A stretch of DNA of 64,000 bases, from NCBI GenBank assembly GCA_963736975.1, contig CAVTQY010000001.1, forward strand, positions 3,162,001 through 3,226,000, in the 5' to 3' direction. Below are positions 46,729-56,261 of this stretch, piece by piece. This DNA is from CAVTQY01 sp963736975. Lineage in GTDB: Bacteria > Pseudomonadota > Alphaproteobacteria > Acetobacterales > Acetobacteraceae. The position numbers and the translations under genes are program-made. How positions within the stretch are numbered: position 1 is the first letter of the stretch; each line of letters opens with the position of its first letter. The notes beneath the pieces are model-generated. The model was not told the origin of the DNA, made no database searches, and worked only from the letters and a program-made list of their open reading frames with translations.

Positions 46729-47038
46729 AATCGAGCTCGCGGAGTTGCCGGAACCCGGCTCGAACGAGGCCGGCCCCCTGCGCGGAGCGCGTGACCTTGA
46801 AGCGGTTTACGACATCCCCGTTACTGTGAGTGCCGTGCTCGGCAAAGCGACCATGCAGGTCAGCCAGCTTCTCAAGCTTGGCCGCGGTGCGGTCGTCGAG
46901 CTTGATCGTAAACTTGGCGAAGCAATCGATATCTACGTTAATAACCGGCTTGTCGCACGCGGCGAGGTGGTCATGGTTGATGACAGCCGGCTCGGCGTGA
47001 CAATGACTGAGATCGTCAAAGCCGATCGGGCACCCTGA
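46718..47038 (+). CDS. fliN: Flagellar motor switch protein FliN
   Basis: 106 residues from ATG 46718, with AGGAG eight bases upstream; it overlaps fliH by 11 bases. The SpoA domain reads [60 protein letters not shown], and [12 protein letters not shown]. It forms the C-ring base that binds CheY-P. Confidence 0.93.
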   Translation: MPPEIELAELPEPGSNEAGPLRGARDLEAVYDIPVTVSAVLGKATMQVSQLLKLGRGAVVELDRKLGEAIDIYVNNRLVARGEVVMVDDSRLGVTMTEIVKADRAP

Positions 47039-47039
47039 T

Positions 47040-48387
47040 ATGCGTGTTCTCATCATCGGCTCGCTCGCCGGCGAACTGGGCCAAGCCGCTCGCATCGCTC
47101 TGACCCGGGGGGCACAGCTCGATCAGACGGACGATCTCTCCTCCGCCCTGACACGCTTACGCGCCGATGCTCGGCTCGACCTTGTGCTCTGCGATGTCGT
47201 GCATGAGGTCGGCACGGTGGTTCGCGCACTGGCCGCTGAACGGATGGCGATTCCCGTTGTAGCTTGTGGTACGGGATCCGATCCAGAACTCGCAGCGCGC
47301 GCCATCCGCGACGGCGCGCGCGAATTCCTGCCCTTGCCGCCTGATCCCGACCTGATCGCCGCCATCCTCGAAGCTGCCGCTGGCGAGAGTCACATGATGA
47401 TCGTGCGGGATCCGGCGATGGCAGCCGCCGTCCGCCGGGCCGATCAAGTCGCAGCGTCAGAGGCCTCGGTGCTGATCTCCGGCGAGTCGGGCACCGGCAA
47501 GGAAATCCTCGCTCGCCACATTCATCGCCGCTCGCGTCGAGTTGCCGGCCCGTTTGTTGCCCTGAACTGCGCCGCGATTCCGGAGAACTCTTCTGGAATC
47601 CGAGCTGTTCGGCCACGAAAAAGGCGCCTTCTCCGGCGCGGTAGCCCGACGTGTCGGCAAGTTCGAAGCGGCCGATGGCGGCACGCTGCTGCTGGATGAG
47701 ATCAGCGAGATGGACCTGCGGTTGCAAGCGAAACTGCTGCGCGCAGTGCAGGAACGAGAAATCGACCGATTGGGCGGGACAACTCCGGTCAAGGTGAACA
47801 CACGCATTCTAGCCACCACTAACCGCGATCTCGCCGCCGAAGTCGCCCGCGGCTCGTTCCGCGAGGACCTTTTTTTCCGTCTCAACGTTGTCACCTTGCG
47901 CATCCCGCCCCTGCGTGAACGTCCCGGCGATCTCGCCGCCCTCGCCGAGCACTTCTCCCGCCGCTATGCTGAGGTGAACGGGTTGCCGTTTCGTCCCCTC
48001 GCACCATTCGCCATCGAGCGTCTGCGCTCGCACACTTGGCGCGGCAATGTTCGCGAATTGGAGAATACGATCCATCGTGCCGTCCTACTCGCCGACGGCG
48101 ACGCAATTGGACCCGAGGCGATCGAGCTTGGTCCCCCAGCACCGATTGCCTCGCTTTCTTCAACGACATCCGCGCAGAGCAATCTCGGTGTTTCAGGTCT
48201 CGTCGGGCGCAAGGTGCAGGAGGTCGAACGAGATCTGATTCTCGAAACACTTGGCCATACACTCGGCAACCGCACCCATGCGGCGACCATTCTTGGTATC
48301 TCGATCCGTGCACTCAGAAACAAGCTTCGTGACTATGCAGCGCAGGGCGTACGGGTTCCGCCGCCCTCCGCCGGGATCGCTGCCTAG
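47040..48387 (+). pseudogene. flbD: FlbD-type sigma-54 flagellar regulator, frame broken by one base
   Basis: The first frame reads [20 protein letters not shown] (receiver-like), then [20 protein letters not shown] (Walker A), [24 protein letters not shown], and is lost at 47586. The second frame resumes the AAA+ domain: [20 protein letters not shown] (Walker B), [20 protein letters not shown] and the DNA-binding helix [20 protein letters not shown]. The sequence CCGGAGAACTCTTCTGG should be one base shorter to give the [14 protein letters not shown] motif, which is present in the other frame, and to give about 448 residues. If real, the flagellar class III/IV genes lose their activator. Confidence 0.8.
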
Positions 48388-48393
48388 CGCTGC

Positions 48394-50469
48394 ATGGTCC
48401 GCACTCTCTTTTTCCCTTCCGAATTAGCGGCGCGGGTTGAGCGGTTTGCGCCTGGCAGCGATGTCGGACTCGCGATCGGCGTCGTTGCCTTGCTTTCGGT
48501 CCTGATCCTTCCGTTGCCCCCGCTCGGACTCGATTTCGCACTCGCGATCTCCATCACCTCCGCGATGCTCGTGCTCATGGTCGCCCTGTTCTTGGCCAGA
48601 CCGCTCGATTTCACCAGCTTCCCCACCTTGCTGCTGCTGACAACACTCCTGCGTCTTTCCCTGAACGTCGCCACGACGCGCCGTATCCTGTCCCATGGCC
48701 ATGAAGGTCCGCTAGCCGCCGGCCATATCGTCGCAGCATTCGGCGGCTTCCTGATGGGAGGCGATGTCGTGATCGGCCTTATCCTGTTCGCCATCCTCCT
48801 GGTGGTGAACTTCATGGTTATCACCAAAGGTTCCGGTCGCATCGCTGAGGTCGCCGCACGTTTCAGCCTCGATGCAATGCCCGGTAAACAGATGGCCATT
48901 GATGCCGATCTCTCGGCAGGACTCATCGATGAGAAGGCAGCCCGACGGCGGCGGCGTGAGTTGGAGGAAGAGAGCGGCTTCTACGGCGCCATGGACGGCG
49001 CCGCAAAATTCGTGCGCGGTGATGCTGTTGCCGGACTCATCATTACCTCCATCAATATCATCGGTGGCCTCGCCATCGGTCTGCTCCGTCACGGCATGCC
49101 GGTGACGGACGCAATAGCCACCTTCACCACACTGACCGTGGGCGATGGCCTCGTCTCGCAAATCCCCTCCTTGCTTGTCTCCATCGCCGCGGGCATCGTC
49201 GTGACCAAGGGTGGGACCGAAGGGACCGCTGATGCTGCTTTGATCCGCCAGCTCGGCGGCAGCCCGAAACCGCTCGCTGTCGCCGCTGGCGCGGCCGGCG
49301 TGCTTGCGTTGCTCCCGGGCTTACCAGCATTTCCCTTCCTCGCACTGGCCGGACTCGCCGGTGGCGGAGCTTGGCTGCGGCACAAGCATCCCCCTGCCCG
49401 GGAGCTCGCACCGCCGGCCGCGCCGGCACCCACCGAGCCGCCCATCAGCGACGCCCTGCGCATTGATCTCATTCGCCTGGAACTCGGTTACGGTTTGCTG
49501 TCTCTCGCCGGCGGCGATACACCCCGCCTCACCGAGCAGATCAAAAGCCTTCGGCGTGCCATTGCCGCTGAAATGGGATTCGTGCTTCCGCCGGTCCGCA
49601 TACAGGACAACATGCAACTCGGTGCAGACGCCTATTCAATCCGCATCAAGGAAATCGAAGCCGCTCGCGGGGAATTGCGAACGACGATGCTGCTGGCGAT
49701 GAACCCGCGCGGCGGACTTCCCGACCTGCCCGGCGAGCGAACGTCCGAACCCGCTTTCGGCTTGCCCGCCCTCTGGATTCAGCCGAGCGCAAAAGAGGAA
49801 GCGATGTTCCGCGGCTGCACGGTGGTCGATCCACCCAGCGTCCTCACCACCCATCTCACCGAGATCGTGCGCGAGAACATGGCGGAACTCCTCTCCTATA
49901 GCGAAACCCAGAAACTGCTGGACGAACTCCCCCGCGAACAGCAGAAACTGGTCTCCGACCTCATTCCAGCGCAAATCACTGTGGGCGGCGTTCAGCGCGT
50001 ATTGCAGGCTCTGCTGGCTGAACGCGTCTCAATTCGCGATCTCGCCACCGTTCTCGAAGGTATTCAGGAAGCCTGCGCCAGCACGCCGCGTGCTCTTCCG
50101 GCTATGGTGGCTCATGTCCGAACTCGCCTCGCCCGTCAGATCAGCGATAGTCACACCGGTCCGGGTGGCTATATCCCGCTGATCACTCTATCCCCTGCAT
50201 GGGAGGCGGCGTTCGGGGAAGCCCTGACCGGACCTCCGGACGATCGTCAACTCGCAATGCCGCCTACTCAGCTTCAGGATTTCATCCAGCGGCTCCGGGA
50301 CGTCTTCGATCCCGTCGCGTCCTCCGGCGATGCACCGGTGCTGCTGACCAGCGGACCAATCCGCCAGCATCTGCGGGCCATCCTCGAGCGAATTCGACCG
50401 AACACCCCCGTCCTGGCCCAAACGGAGATCTTCCCACGTGCCCGTATCCGCACGGTCGGCACGATCTAA
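48394..50469 (+). CDS. flhA: Flagellar export apparatus protein FlhA
   Basis: 691 residues. Membrane region 1-330 with eight segments, for example SDVGLAIGVVALLSVLILPL and LDFALAISITSAMLVLMVAL. The FHIPEP region: RLSLNVATTRRILSHGHEGP, LVVNFMVITKGSGRIAEVAA, RFSLDAMPGKQMAIDADLSA. The cytoplasmic part holds LAMNPRGGLPDLPGERTSEP. FlhA is the export gate of the flagellar type III system. It starts 7 bases after the flbD stop. Confidence 0.94.
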   Translation: MVRTLFFPSELAARVERFAPGSDVGLAIGVVALLSVLILPLPPLGLDFALAISITSAMLVLMVALFLARPLDFTSFPTLLLLTTLLRLSLNVATTRRILSHGHEGPLAAGHIVAAFGGFLMGGDVVIGLILFAILLVVNFMVITKGSGRIAEVAARFSLDAMPGKQMAIDADLSAGLIDEKAARRRRRELEEESGFYGAMDGAAKFVRGDAVAGLIITSINIIGGLAIGLLRHGMPVTDAIATFTTLTVGDGLVSQIPSLLVSIAAGIVVTKGGTEGTADAALIRQLGGSPKPLAVAAGAAGVLALLPGLPAFPFLALAGLAGGGAWLRHKHPPARELAPPAAPAPTEPPISDALRIDLIRLELGYGLLSLAGGDTPRLTEQIKSLRRAIAAEMGFVLPPVRIQDNMQLGADAYSIRIKEIEAARGELRTTMLLAMNPRGGLPDLPGERTSEPAFGLPALWIQPSAKEEAMFRGCTVVDPPSVLTTHLTEIVRENMAELLSYSETQKLLDELPREQQKLVSDLIPAQITVGGVQRVLQALLAERVSIRDLATVLEGIQEACASTPRALPAMVAHVRTRLARQISDSHTGPGGYIPLITLSPAWEAAFGEALTGPPDDRQLAMPPTQLQDFIQRLRDVFDPVASSGDAPVLLTSGPIRQHLRAILERIRPNTPVLAQTEIFPRARIRTVGTI

Positions 50470-50487
50470 TCGTGGCCAATCTGCACC

Positions 50488-50688
50488 TCAATACCCAACC
50501 TTGTTCGCGAGCTGTTCGCGCCATCCCTTGCTCGCGGCAGGGGCGTAGGGCTCGTCAGTTTCGCTGTCGCGGAGCTCGAATTCGCGGTTCGGCTGCCTCT
50601 CCATCTCCTGTCGAACGCGCGCGAGGGCCTCGTCCGGGGACCCGAACTGACCGATCATGCATCCATCGATAAACAGATTGTACGGCAT
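50488..50688 (-). CDS. Small unknown protein next to tRNA-Gly
   Basis: 66 residues from ATG 50688. PYNLFIDGCMIGQFGSPDEA, LARVRQEMERQPNREFELRD, SETDEPYAPAASKGWREQLA, NKVGY. Acidic helix with a short beta start; no family recognised. The frame continues upstream through the tRNA gene, which gives a false long frame. It is convergent with flhA. Confidence 0.45.
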   Translation of the reverse strand: MPYNLFIDGCMIGQFGSPDEALARVRQEMERQPNREFELRDSETDEPYAPAASKGWREQLANKVGY

Positions 50689-50730
50689 GCGGGTGAAACG
50701 TGCGGTCAACCCGGGGGTTGCGGGAAAAGC

Positions 50731-50804
50731 TGGAGCGGGTGAAGGGAATCGAACCCTCGTATGCAGCTTGGGAAGCTGCCGTTCTACCATTGAACTACAC
50801 CCGC
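50731..50804 (-). tRNA. tRNA-Gly, anticodon CCC
   Basis: Acceptor stem GCGGGTG pairs with CACCCGC; the T loop is TTCGATT; the anticodon stem GCAGC/GCTGC closes a TTCCCAA loop, giving CCC. CCA is encoded at the 3' end (50731-50733). Reads GGG codons. Confidence 0.9.
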
Positions 50805-50894
50805 AACCCATCCAAACGGCATCACGGATCATAGATGGGATGGGTTGACGGCGCAACGGGGCGGCCATAGACTCTCGCTCGGCGGGTCACCGTC

Positions 50895-50951
50895 CCTCGC
50901 GATTTGTCCGGCCGGATTGCGGCGAGGCTAAATAAGCGCGCTAAAGAGGCC
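50895..50951 (+). promoter_or_regulatory. SAM-II riboswitch upstream of metZ
   Basis: A perfect six-pair stem CCTCGC (50895-50900) / GCGAGG (50922-50927) encloses a loop that starts with GATTTG, the SAM-II signature. It is followed by CTAAATAAGCGCGCTAAAGA and GGCC, which carries the GCTAAA element and can pair with GGCC of the loop to make the pseudoknot. SAM-II is known before metA, metX and metZ genes of alphaproteobacteria. High S-adenosylmethionine would reduce expression of the metZ gene that starts 64 bases on. Identified by eye; a covariance-model search would settle it. Confidence 0.8.
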
Positions 50952-51014
50952 CGCGAAAGCCGTGCAGGCTTGCGCTCCTCCGACGGTCGGGCTGCAGCGC
51001 AACAGGGGCCTGAC

Positions 51015-52226
51015 ATGCAGATTAATGCAACACACCTCCGCCCTGCCACCCGGTTGGTGCATGGCGGAATCCAGCGTACTGCGTTTGGCGAAACCGCCGA
51101 GGCGCTCTTCCTGACGTCCGGCTATGTGTACGAGAGCGCCGAGCAGGCCGAAGGCACGTTTACCGGCTCTATCGAGCACTACCAATATTCCCGGTTTGCA
51201 AACCCCACGATCGCAATGCTGGAGAGTCGGCTTGCCTTGGTCGAGGGAGCCCAGGCGTGCCGGACCATGGCAACTGGCATGTCGGCCGTCAGTGCCGCGT
51301 TGCTGTCCCACCTCAAAGCCGGCGATCGGGTCGTTGCTTCCCGGGCCCTGTTCGGCTCCTGCCACTGGATCGTTTCCACCTTGCTGCCCCGATACGGAAT
51401 AATCTCGGAGTTCGTGGACGGTGCCGATCTGGCGCAATGGAGCAGCGCGCTTTCACGTCCTGCCCAACTCGTGCTGGTCGAAACTCCCTCCAACCCGATG
51501 CTCGAACTCGTGGACCTCCGAGCAGTTTCCAAGATGGCGCACGCTGCCGGCGCGATACTTGTCGTGGACAATGTGTTCGCGACCCCGTTGCTGCAACAGC
51601 CCCTCGTTCTCGGCGCCGACGTGACCGTTTATTCGTGCACCAAGCACATCGACGGTCAGGGTCGCGTCTTGGGCGGCGCTGTACTCGGCTCGAAAAAATG
51701 GATCGAGGAAACGTTACAGCCGTTCGTCCGCAACACTGGTCCAACTCTGTCTCCGTTTAATGCGTGGCTGCTCCTTAAAGGTCTCGAGACGCTGCACCTG
51801 CGCATTGAAGCGGCGTGTCGCAGCGCCGCTGCGATCGCCGACTTGCTGGCCGATCTTCCGGGCGTGGCCCGCGTCTGGTATCCAACGCGCGCCGACCACC
51901 CGCAATACAGTTTAGCGTGCGCGCAGATGACCGGCGGTGGGACCGTGGTTACATTCGAAATAGCCGGTGGAAAGCCATCTGCGTTCCGCCTCATGAATGC
52001 CCTCCGTTTGATCGCTATCTCTAACAATCTCGGCGACTCGAAATCGCTGTGCACCCATCCCGCCACCACAACTCATATGCGGATTGGCGCCGAAGAACGT
52101 GCAAGGCTCGGTATTACTGACGGCGTTATCCGCCTGTCGGTCGGGCTCGAAGACGTAGCAGATCTCGAAGACGATCTGATCCAGGCTCTTCAGGCTCAGT
52201 ACTCCGGGCTGGACAATGCCGTCTGA
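51015..52226 (+). CDS. metZ: O-succinylhomoserine sulfhydrylase
   Basis: 403 residues from ATG 51015; the open frame begins inside the riboswitch, so that upstream part is not coding. PLP-dependent Cys/Met metabolism family: ATRLVHGGIQRTAFGETAEA, YQYSRFANPTIAMLESRLAL, ATGMSAVSAALLSHLKAGDR, TKHIDGQGRVLGGAVLGSKK (Lys of TKHIDGQG), and LIAISNNLGDSKSLCTHPAT. It makes homocysteine from O-succinylhomoserine and sulfide. Under control of the SAM-II element. apaG follows. Confidence 0.92.
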   Translation: MQINATHLRPATRLVHGGIQRTAFGETAEALFLTSGYVYESAEQAEGTFTGSIEHYQYSRFANPTIAMLESRLALVEGAQACRTMATGMSAVSAALLSHLKAGDRVVASRALFGSCHWIVSTLLPRYGIISEFVDGADLAQWSSALSRPAQLVLVETPSNPMLELVDLRAVSKMAHAAGAILVVDNVFATPLLQQPLVLGADVTVYSCTKHIDGQGRVLGGAVLGSKKWIEETLQPFVRNTGPTLSPFNAWLLLKGLETLHLRIEAACRSAAAIADLLADLPGVARVWYPTRADHPQYSLACAQMTGGGTVVTFEIAGGKPSAFRLMNALRLIAISNNLGDSKSLCTHPATTTHMRIGAEERARLGITDGVIRLSVGLEDVADLEDDLIQALQAQYSGLDNAV

Positions 52227-52267
52227 GACTACTCGAATCGGGCTCGGCGAAGCAAAGCAGTCGTGTG

Positions 52268-52672
52268 ATGGCTGAGGATTACACCAAGACGACCCGGGGG
52301 ATCCGCGTTTCGGTTCGCTCCTTCTATCTCGACGATCAGTCGCAGCCGGAGGAAAACCGCTACGTCTGGGCATATCGTGTTCGGATCGAAAACAATAGCC
52401 GTCAGGCCGTGCAGCTCATGCGACGCACTTGGCGCATAACCGATGCCCACGGCCGCACACAGCACGTGCATGGCGAAGGCGTCGTCGGCGAGCAACCCCT
52501 GCTCGAGCCGGGGGAGAGCTTCGAATACACCTCCGGCACGCCGCTGGACACACCGTCCGGCTTCATGGGGGGCGCCTATCACATGGTTCTGCCGTCCTCG
52601 GGCGAAAACTTCGACGTCGTGATCCCGACATTCAGCCTGGACAGCCCTCACCAACCCGGCCGGGTTCACTGA
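52268..52672 (+). CDS. apaG: ApaG domain protein
   Basis: 134 residues. [60 protein letters not shown] and [20 protein letters not shown] follow the ApaG beta-sandwich pattern, including GMxGxY-like FMGGAYHM. Biochemical role is unclear (linked to Co2+ tolerance and diadenosine tetraphosphate levels in enterobacteria). Follows metZ by 41 bases, a common pair in Rhodospirillales. Confidence 0.92.
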   Translation: MAEDYTKTTRGIRVSVRSFYLDDQSQPEENRYVWAYRVRIENNSRQAVQLMRRTWRITDAHGRTQHVHGEGVVGEQPLLEPGESFEYTSGTPLDTPSGFMGGAYHMVLPSSGENFDVVIPTFSLDSPHQPGRVH

Positions 52673-52745
52673 TAGCCGAGTTACGCCGCCTTGCCTACGA
52701 CGAGCTTGCAGCCATATCCCTGCTGTTCGAAGGATTATAGGCGAT

Positions 52746-53387
52746 ATGCGGATGAACATTGTCCCGCCCACCAAATCCAGCGCGAGCGTCTCCCGGACCA
52801 AACCCTCGCGCGCCGAGGCAGAGGAAGCCGTCCGCACTCTGCTGCGCTGGGCTGGGGACGACCCCTCGCGCGAAGGTTTGATGGACACTCCCGGTCGTGT
52901 TGTTCGTGCCTATGAGGAGTTCTTTGCCGGTTATCAGATTGACCCGGTAGCCCTCCTCGAGCGCACTTTCGCCGAGACGGACGGTTACGACGAGATCGTG
53001 CTGCTCCGAGACATTCGACTCGAAAGTCACTGCGAACATCACATGGCTCCGATCATCGGCCGCGTGCACGTCGCCTATCTGCCGCACCGCCGGGTGGTCG
53101 GCATCAGCAAGCTCGCGCGCGTGGTTGAGGCGTACGCTAAGCGCTTCCAGATCCAAGAAAAGCTCACCGCCCAGATTGCCAATACTATTCAGGATGTCCT
53201 GCAACCCCGTGGCGTGGCCGTTATCATCGAAGCCGCCCATGAGTGCATGAGCACCCGCGGCGTGCACAAACCCGGGGCGACCATGGTGACAAGTCGCATG
53301 CTCGGCGCTTTTCGTGACGATCCCTCCACCCGCCGCGAGTTGCTCGCCATGATCGGTAGCCACGGCACCAGCGTGAGCGGCGACTGA
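52746..53387 (+). CDS. folE: GTP cyclohydrolase I
   Basis: 213 residues. [40 protein letters not shown]; zinc and catalytic motifs [20 protein letters not shown] (Cys, His-His) and [20 protein letters not shown] (second Cys ligand). It makes dihydroneopterin triphosphate, first step of folate synthesis. The start is ATG 52746 (MRMNIVPP); a second Met at codon 3 is an alternative. Confidence 0.94.
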   Translation: MRMNIVPPTKSSASVSRTKPSRAEAEEAVRTLLRWAGDDPSREGLMDTPGRVVRAYEEFFAGYQIDPVALLERTFAETDGYDEIVLLRDIRLESHCEHHMAPIIGRVHVAYLPHRRVVGISKLARVVEAYAKRFQIQEKLTAQIANTIQDVLQPRGVAVIIEAAHECMSTRGVHKPGATMVTSRMLGAFRDDPSTRRELLAMIGSHGTSVSGD

Positions 53388-53468
53388 CCGCGGCGCAACC
53401 CGCCGCAGCCGCTCGGATGCCGTCGCGATCGGGATGCACGGGGGATGCAGATCTTGTAGGCTGCCCCC

Positions 53469-54173
53469 ATGACGTGGTCCATTCTGGTACGTGACCGTGC
53501 CACCGGTGCGCTGGGCGCGGCGGTCGCTTCCCGTTTTTTCGCCACGGGCGCCATTTGCCTGCACGTGGAAGGCGGAGTTGCCGCGCTGTCCACCCAGGCG
53601 CTTGTTAACCCGATGTATGCCGTGCATGCCATGCCGCGGCTGCGCGCCGGCGAGGACCCGCAGGCAGTGCTTCAGTGTCTCATCAGGGCGGATGCCGGCG
53701 TTTACCAGCGTCAGTTGCATATCATCACCGCCTCGGGGAACATAGCCCAGCACACCGGAGCCGGTTGCATCTCCTGGGCCGGCGATGTCCGTGATGCCGA
53801 TATTTCGGTGGCGGGTAATATGTTGTCTGGCGCAGCGGTCGTGCATGCCACATTGGAGGCGTTCCGGATCGCGGGCGGTAGCCTTGCCGAACGTCTGCTG
53901 AGTGCCATGGAGGCGGGAGAAGCCGCCGGGGGCGATAAGCGCGGCAAACAATCCGCCGCGCTGAAAATCTGCACCCGCGATCCGTACCCCGATCTCGACA
54001 TCCGCGCCGACGATCACCCCGATCCGCTTTGCGAACTGCGCCGTCTTTACCGGGTGAGCCAGGAGCGCTTCGCGGTTTTCCGGCGTTTTCTGGCTGGTAC
54101 CGACAGTCCTTGTGGCGTATTCGACCGTGAAGTCATCAGTGCCGCGGTCGTCCGCGAAGGCGGCGTCCCCTGA
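53469..54173 (+). CDS. DUF1028 family protein (Ntn-hydrolase-like fold)
   Basis: 234 residues. TWSILVRDRATGALGAAVAS begins the family core, followed by VEGGVAALSTQALVNPMYAV, ADAGVYQRQLHIITASGNIA, HTGAGCISWAGDVRDADISV, AGNMLSGAAVV and KQSAALKICTRDPYPDLDIR. DUF1028 proteins lie beside peptide or amidase-type ABC transporter genes, as here. Enzyme activity in the family is not established. Confidence 0.85.
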   Translation: MTWSILVRDRATGALGAAVASRFFATGAICLHVEGGVAALSTQALVNPMYAVHAMPRLRAGEDPQAVLQCLIRADAGVYQRQLHIITASGNIAQHTGAGCISWAGDVRDADISVAGNMLSGAAVVHATLEAFRIAGGSLAERLLSAMEAGEAAGGDKRGKQSAALKICTRDPYPDLDIRADDHPDPLCELRRLYRVSQERFAVFRRFLAGTDSPCGVFDREVISAAVVREGGVP

Positions 54174-54187
54174 AGGAAAACCGATCG

Positions 54188-55709
54188 ATGCGCAGGATCT
54201 GTTTTGTCCTTTCCACGTTGCTGGCGTTCGGTTTCCTCGCCTGCACTACTGCTTTCTCGCAGGAGAATACACTGCATATCGGACTCAGAGAGGATCCCGA
54301 CCTGCTGGATCCTATCCTGGGCTCCAGTTATGTCGGCAGGATCGTATTCGCCGGACTTTGCGACAAACTGTTCGAACATTACCCCGGATCTCAGGATTGT
54401 TCCCCAGCTTGCAACCAGCTTTGAATACAGCGATCCGACCCATCTGATCATCCATTTGCGCTCGGGTGTGCAGTTTCAGGATGGCGAACCGCTGGATGCG
54501 GATGCAGTCAGGTTCACTCTCGATCGCGCCCTTACTGCAAAAGGCAGTATGCGCCGTGGCGAGATCAACGTGATCAAGGCCATCACCGTGATTGACCCAG
54601 GTACTGTCGAGCTTGAGTTGACCTCACCTGACTCGCCGTTGCTTGCGGCACTCACCGACCGCGCCGGCATGGTGCTTCCCCCGCGAGCCGTGCAGCAGGC
54701 CGGGGATAAATTCGGCCTGCATCCTGTCTGCTCGGGTCCGTTCGCCTTCGTTGAACGAGTGCCGCAGGATCGTATCGTCCTGGCGCGTTTCCCAGGTTAC
54801 TGGAACGCCGGCGCCATCCATTTCGATCACGTCATTTATCTGCCCAGCCCCAACGCGGCGGTGCGCCTTGCCAATTTACAGGCCGGAGCCCTCGACCTGG
54901 TGGAACAAATTCTGCCAACCGATGTGCCGGCCGTGCAACGTGACGCAAGACTCAAGCTGGCGATCGACGATTCGCTCGCGTACGAAGGCATCACTTTCAA
55001 CACCGACAACGGCTCGGCTTCGAAAACGCCGATCGGCCAAAGCGCGCTCGTGCGCCGAGCGTTCGAACTTGCCATCGATCGCACCGCCCTGATTCAGGTC
55101 GTGTATGCCGGCATGTACTCACCGACAGCGCAGGCGAACCCGCCCAGCTCGCCTTACTATGACTCCTCGGTGCAACCGCCGCCTCGTGATCCCGCCAAAG
55201 CGCGGGCGCTTCTCAAGCAAGCTGGCGTTGCACTGCCCGTTTCGGTCGTTCTGACCATTCCCAACAATCCCGACCTGCAGCAGGCCGGCGAGGTCATACA
55301 GGCCATGGCCAAGGAGGCCGGCTTCGAGGTGAAAATTCAGGCCATGGAATTCGCCTCATCCCTGCAGGCCGGCTATGCGGGTAATTTCCAGGCCTATATG
55401 ATAGGCTGGTCTGGTCGCTCCGATCCGGACGGCAATATGTGGCAATTCCTGCACACGGGCGGTACTTTCAATTACGGACACTACTCCAACCCGGCAGTGG
55501 ACAAAGCATTGGACGAAGTGCGTCTCTTCACCGACATCCCGAAGCGCCGCGGCATCTACCATCAAGTCTGGCTGGAGGAGCGGGAGGATCTCCCGCTGCT
55601 CTATCTTTGGGCCCCCAAGAACATAGTCGGATTGAGACGGTCACTGGGTGGTTTCGTGCAGGTACCGGACGGCATGATCCGCCTGCAAGGTATGCAATTC
55701 GTACATTAA
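54188..55709 (+). pseudogene. Peptide/oligopeptide ABC-transporter binding protein (SBP_bac_5), frame broken
   Basis: The first frame has a signal-peptide-like start, RRICFVLSTLLAFGFLACTT, then NTLHIGLREDPDLLDPILGS, SYVGRIVFAGLCDKLFE and is lost at 54374. The next frame continues ITPDLRIVPQLATSFEYSDP, RSGVQFQDGEPLDADAVRFT ... KAGFEVKIQAMEFASSLQAG to PDGMIRLQGMQFVH. One base too many, GAACATT for GACATT. Repaired product is about 506 residues, normal for the family. No permease gene follows; IS630 lies 40 bases downstream. Confidence 0.8.
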
Positions 55710-55761
55710 GCCCCCGCGGTCAAGGGTCAACTGATCGCCGCTCGGTATAATACCGATCCGC

Positions 55762-56260
55762 CTAGAAACTGACCTGCTTCAGGTATGGATAGTCCGTCAG
55801 CGAGGTCAAGCGCTCTGCCGTCAGCGCGTTCCATGCTTTGCAGAGCGCGTCGAGGATGGCCTCATAGCTGTTGAGAAGCCTGTGGCTGAGATGGCGCTCG
55901 CGCAGATAGAGCCAGACGCGTTCCACCGGATTGAGTTCTGGGCTGTAGGCGGGCTGTAGCAGCAAGGAGATGGTCTTGGGCACCATCAGGTCCTCGGCGA
56001 TATGCCAGCCGGCCTGATCGGCGACCATCACGGCGTGCTCGTCGCTGGCGAGCGTGGCGGCGAACTTGTCCAGGAACAGTTGCATGGCCTGCGTATTCAG
56101 TTCCGGCAGCACCAGCGCGAACGCCCGGCCGGTCTTGGGCTGAACGGTGGCGAACAGGTGAGCCCAGGTATAGCGCTGATCGCACAAGCCCGGCCGGCGC
56201 TGGCCGCGGGTGAACCAGCGATGGCAGACCCGCCCCTTCTGGCCGAACCTGGCTTCGTCC
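55762..56260 (-). pseudogene. IS630 transposase, C-terminal part
   Basis: Begins with DEARFGQKGRVCHRWFTRGQ (catalytic Asp), followed by RYTWAHLFATVQPKTGRAFA, VMVADQAGWHIAEDLMVPKT (second Asp) and LQPAYSPELNPVERVWLYLR (Glu). It resumes directly after the LTLWFQ of the other half. It has no start of its own; codons before DEARF come from IS110 DNA. Confidence 0.85.
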
Positions 56261-56261
56261 T

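Noticed and set aside
50732..50868. N-terminal extension of the small minus-strand frame (GCSSMVERQLPKLHTRVRFP)
   Set aside because: This is the well-known false translation of a tRNA-Gly gene; the tRNA folds correctly here.
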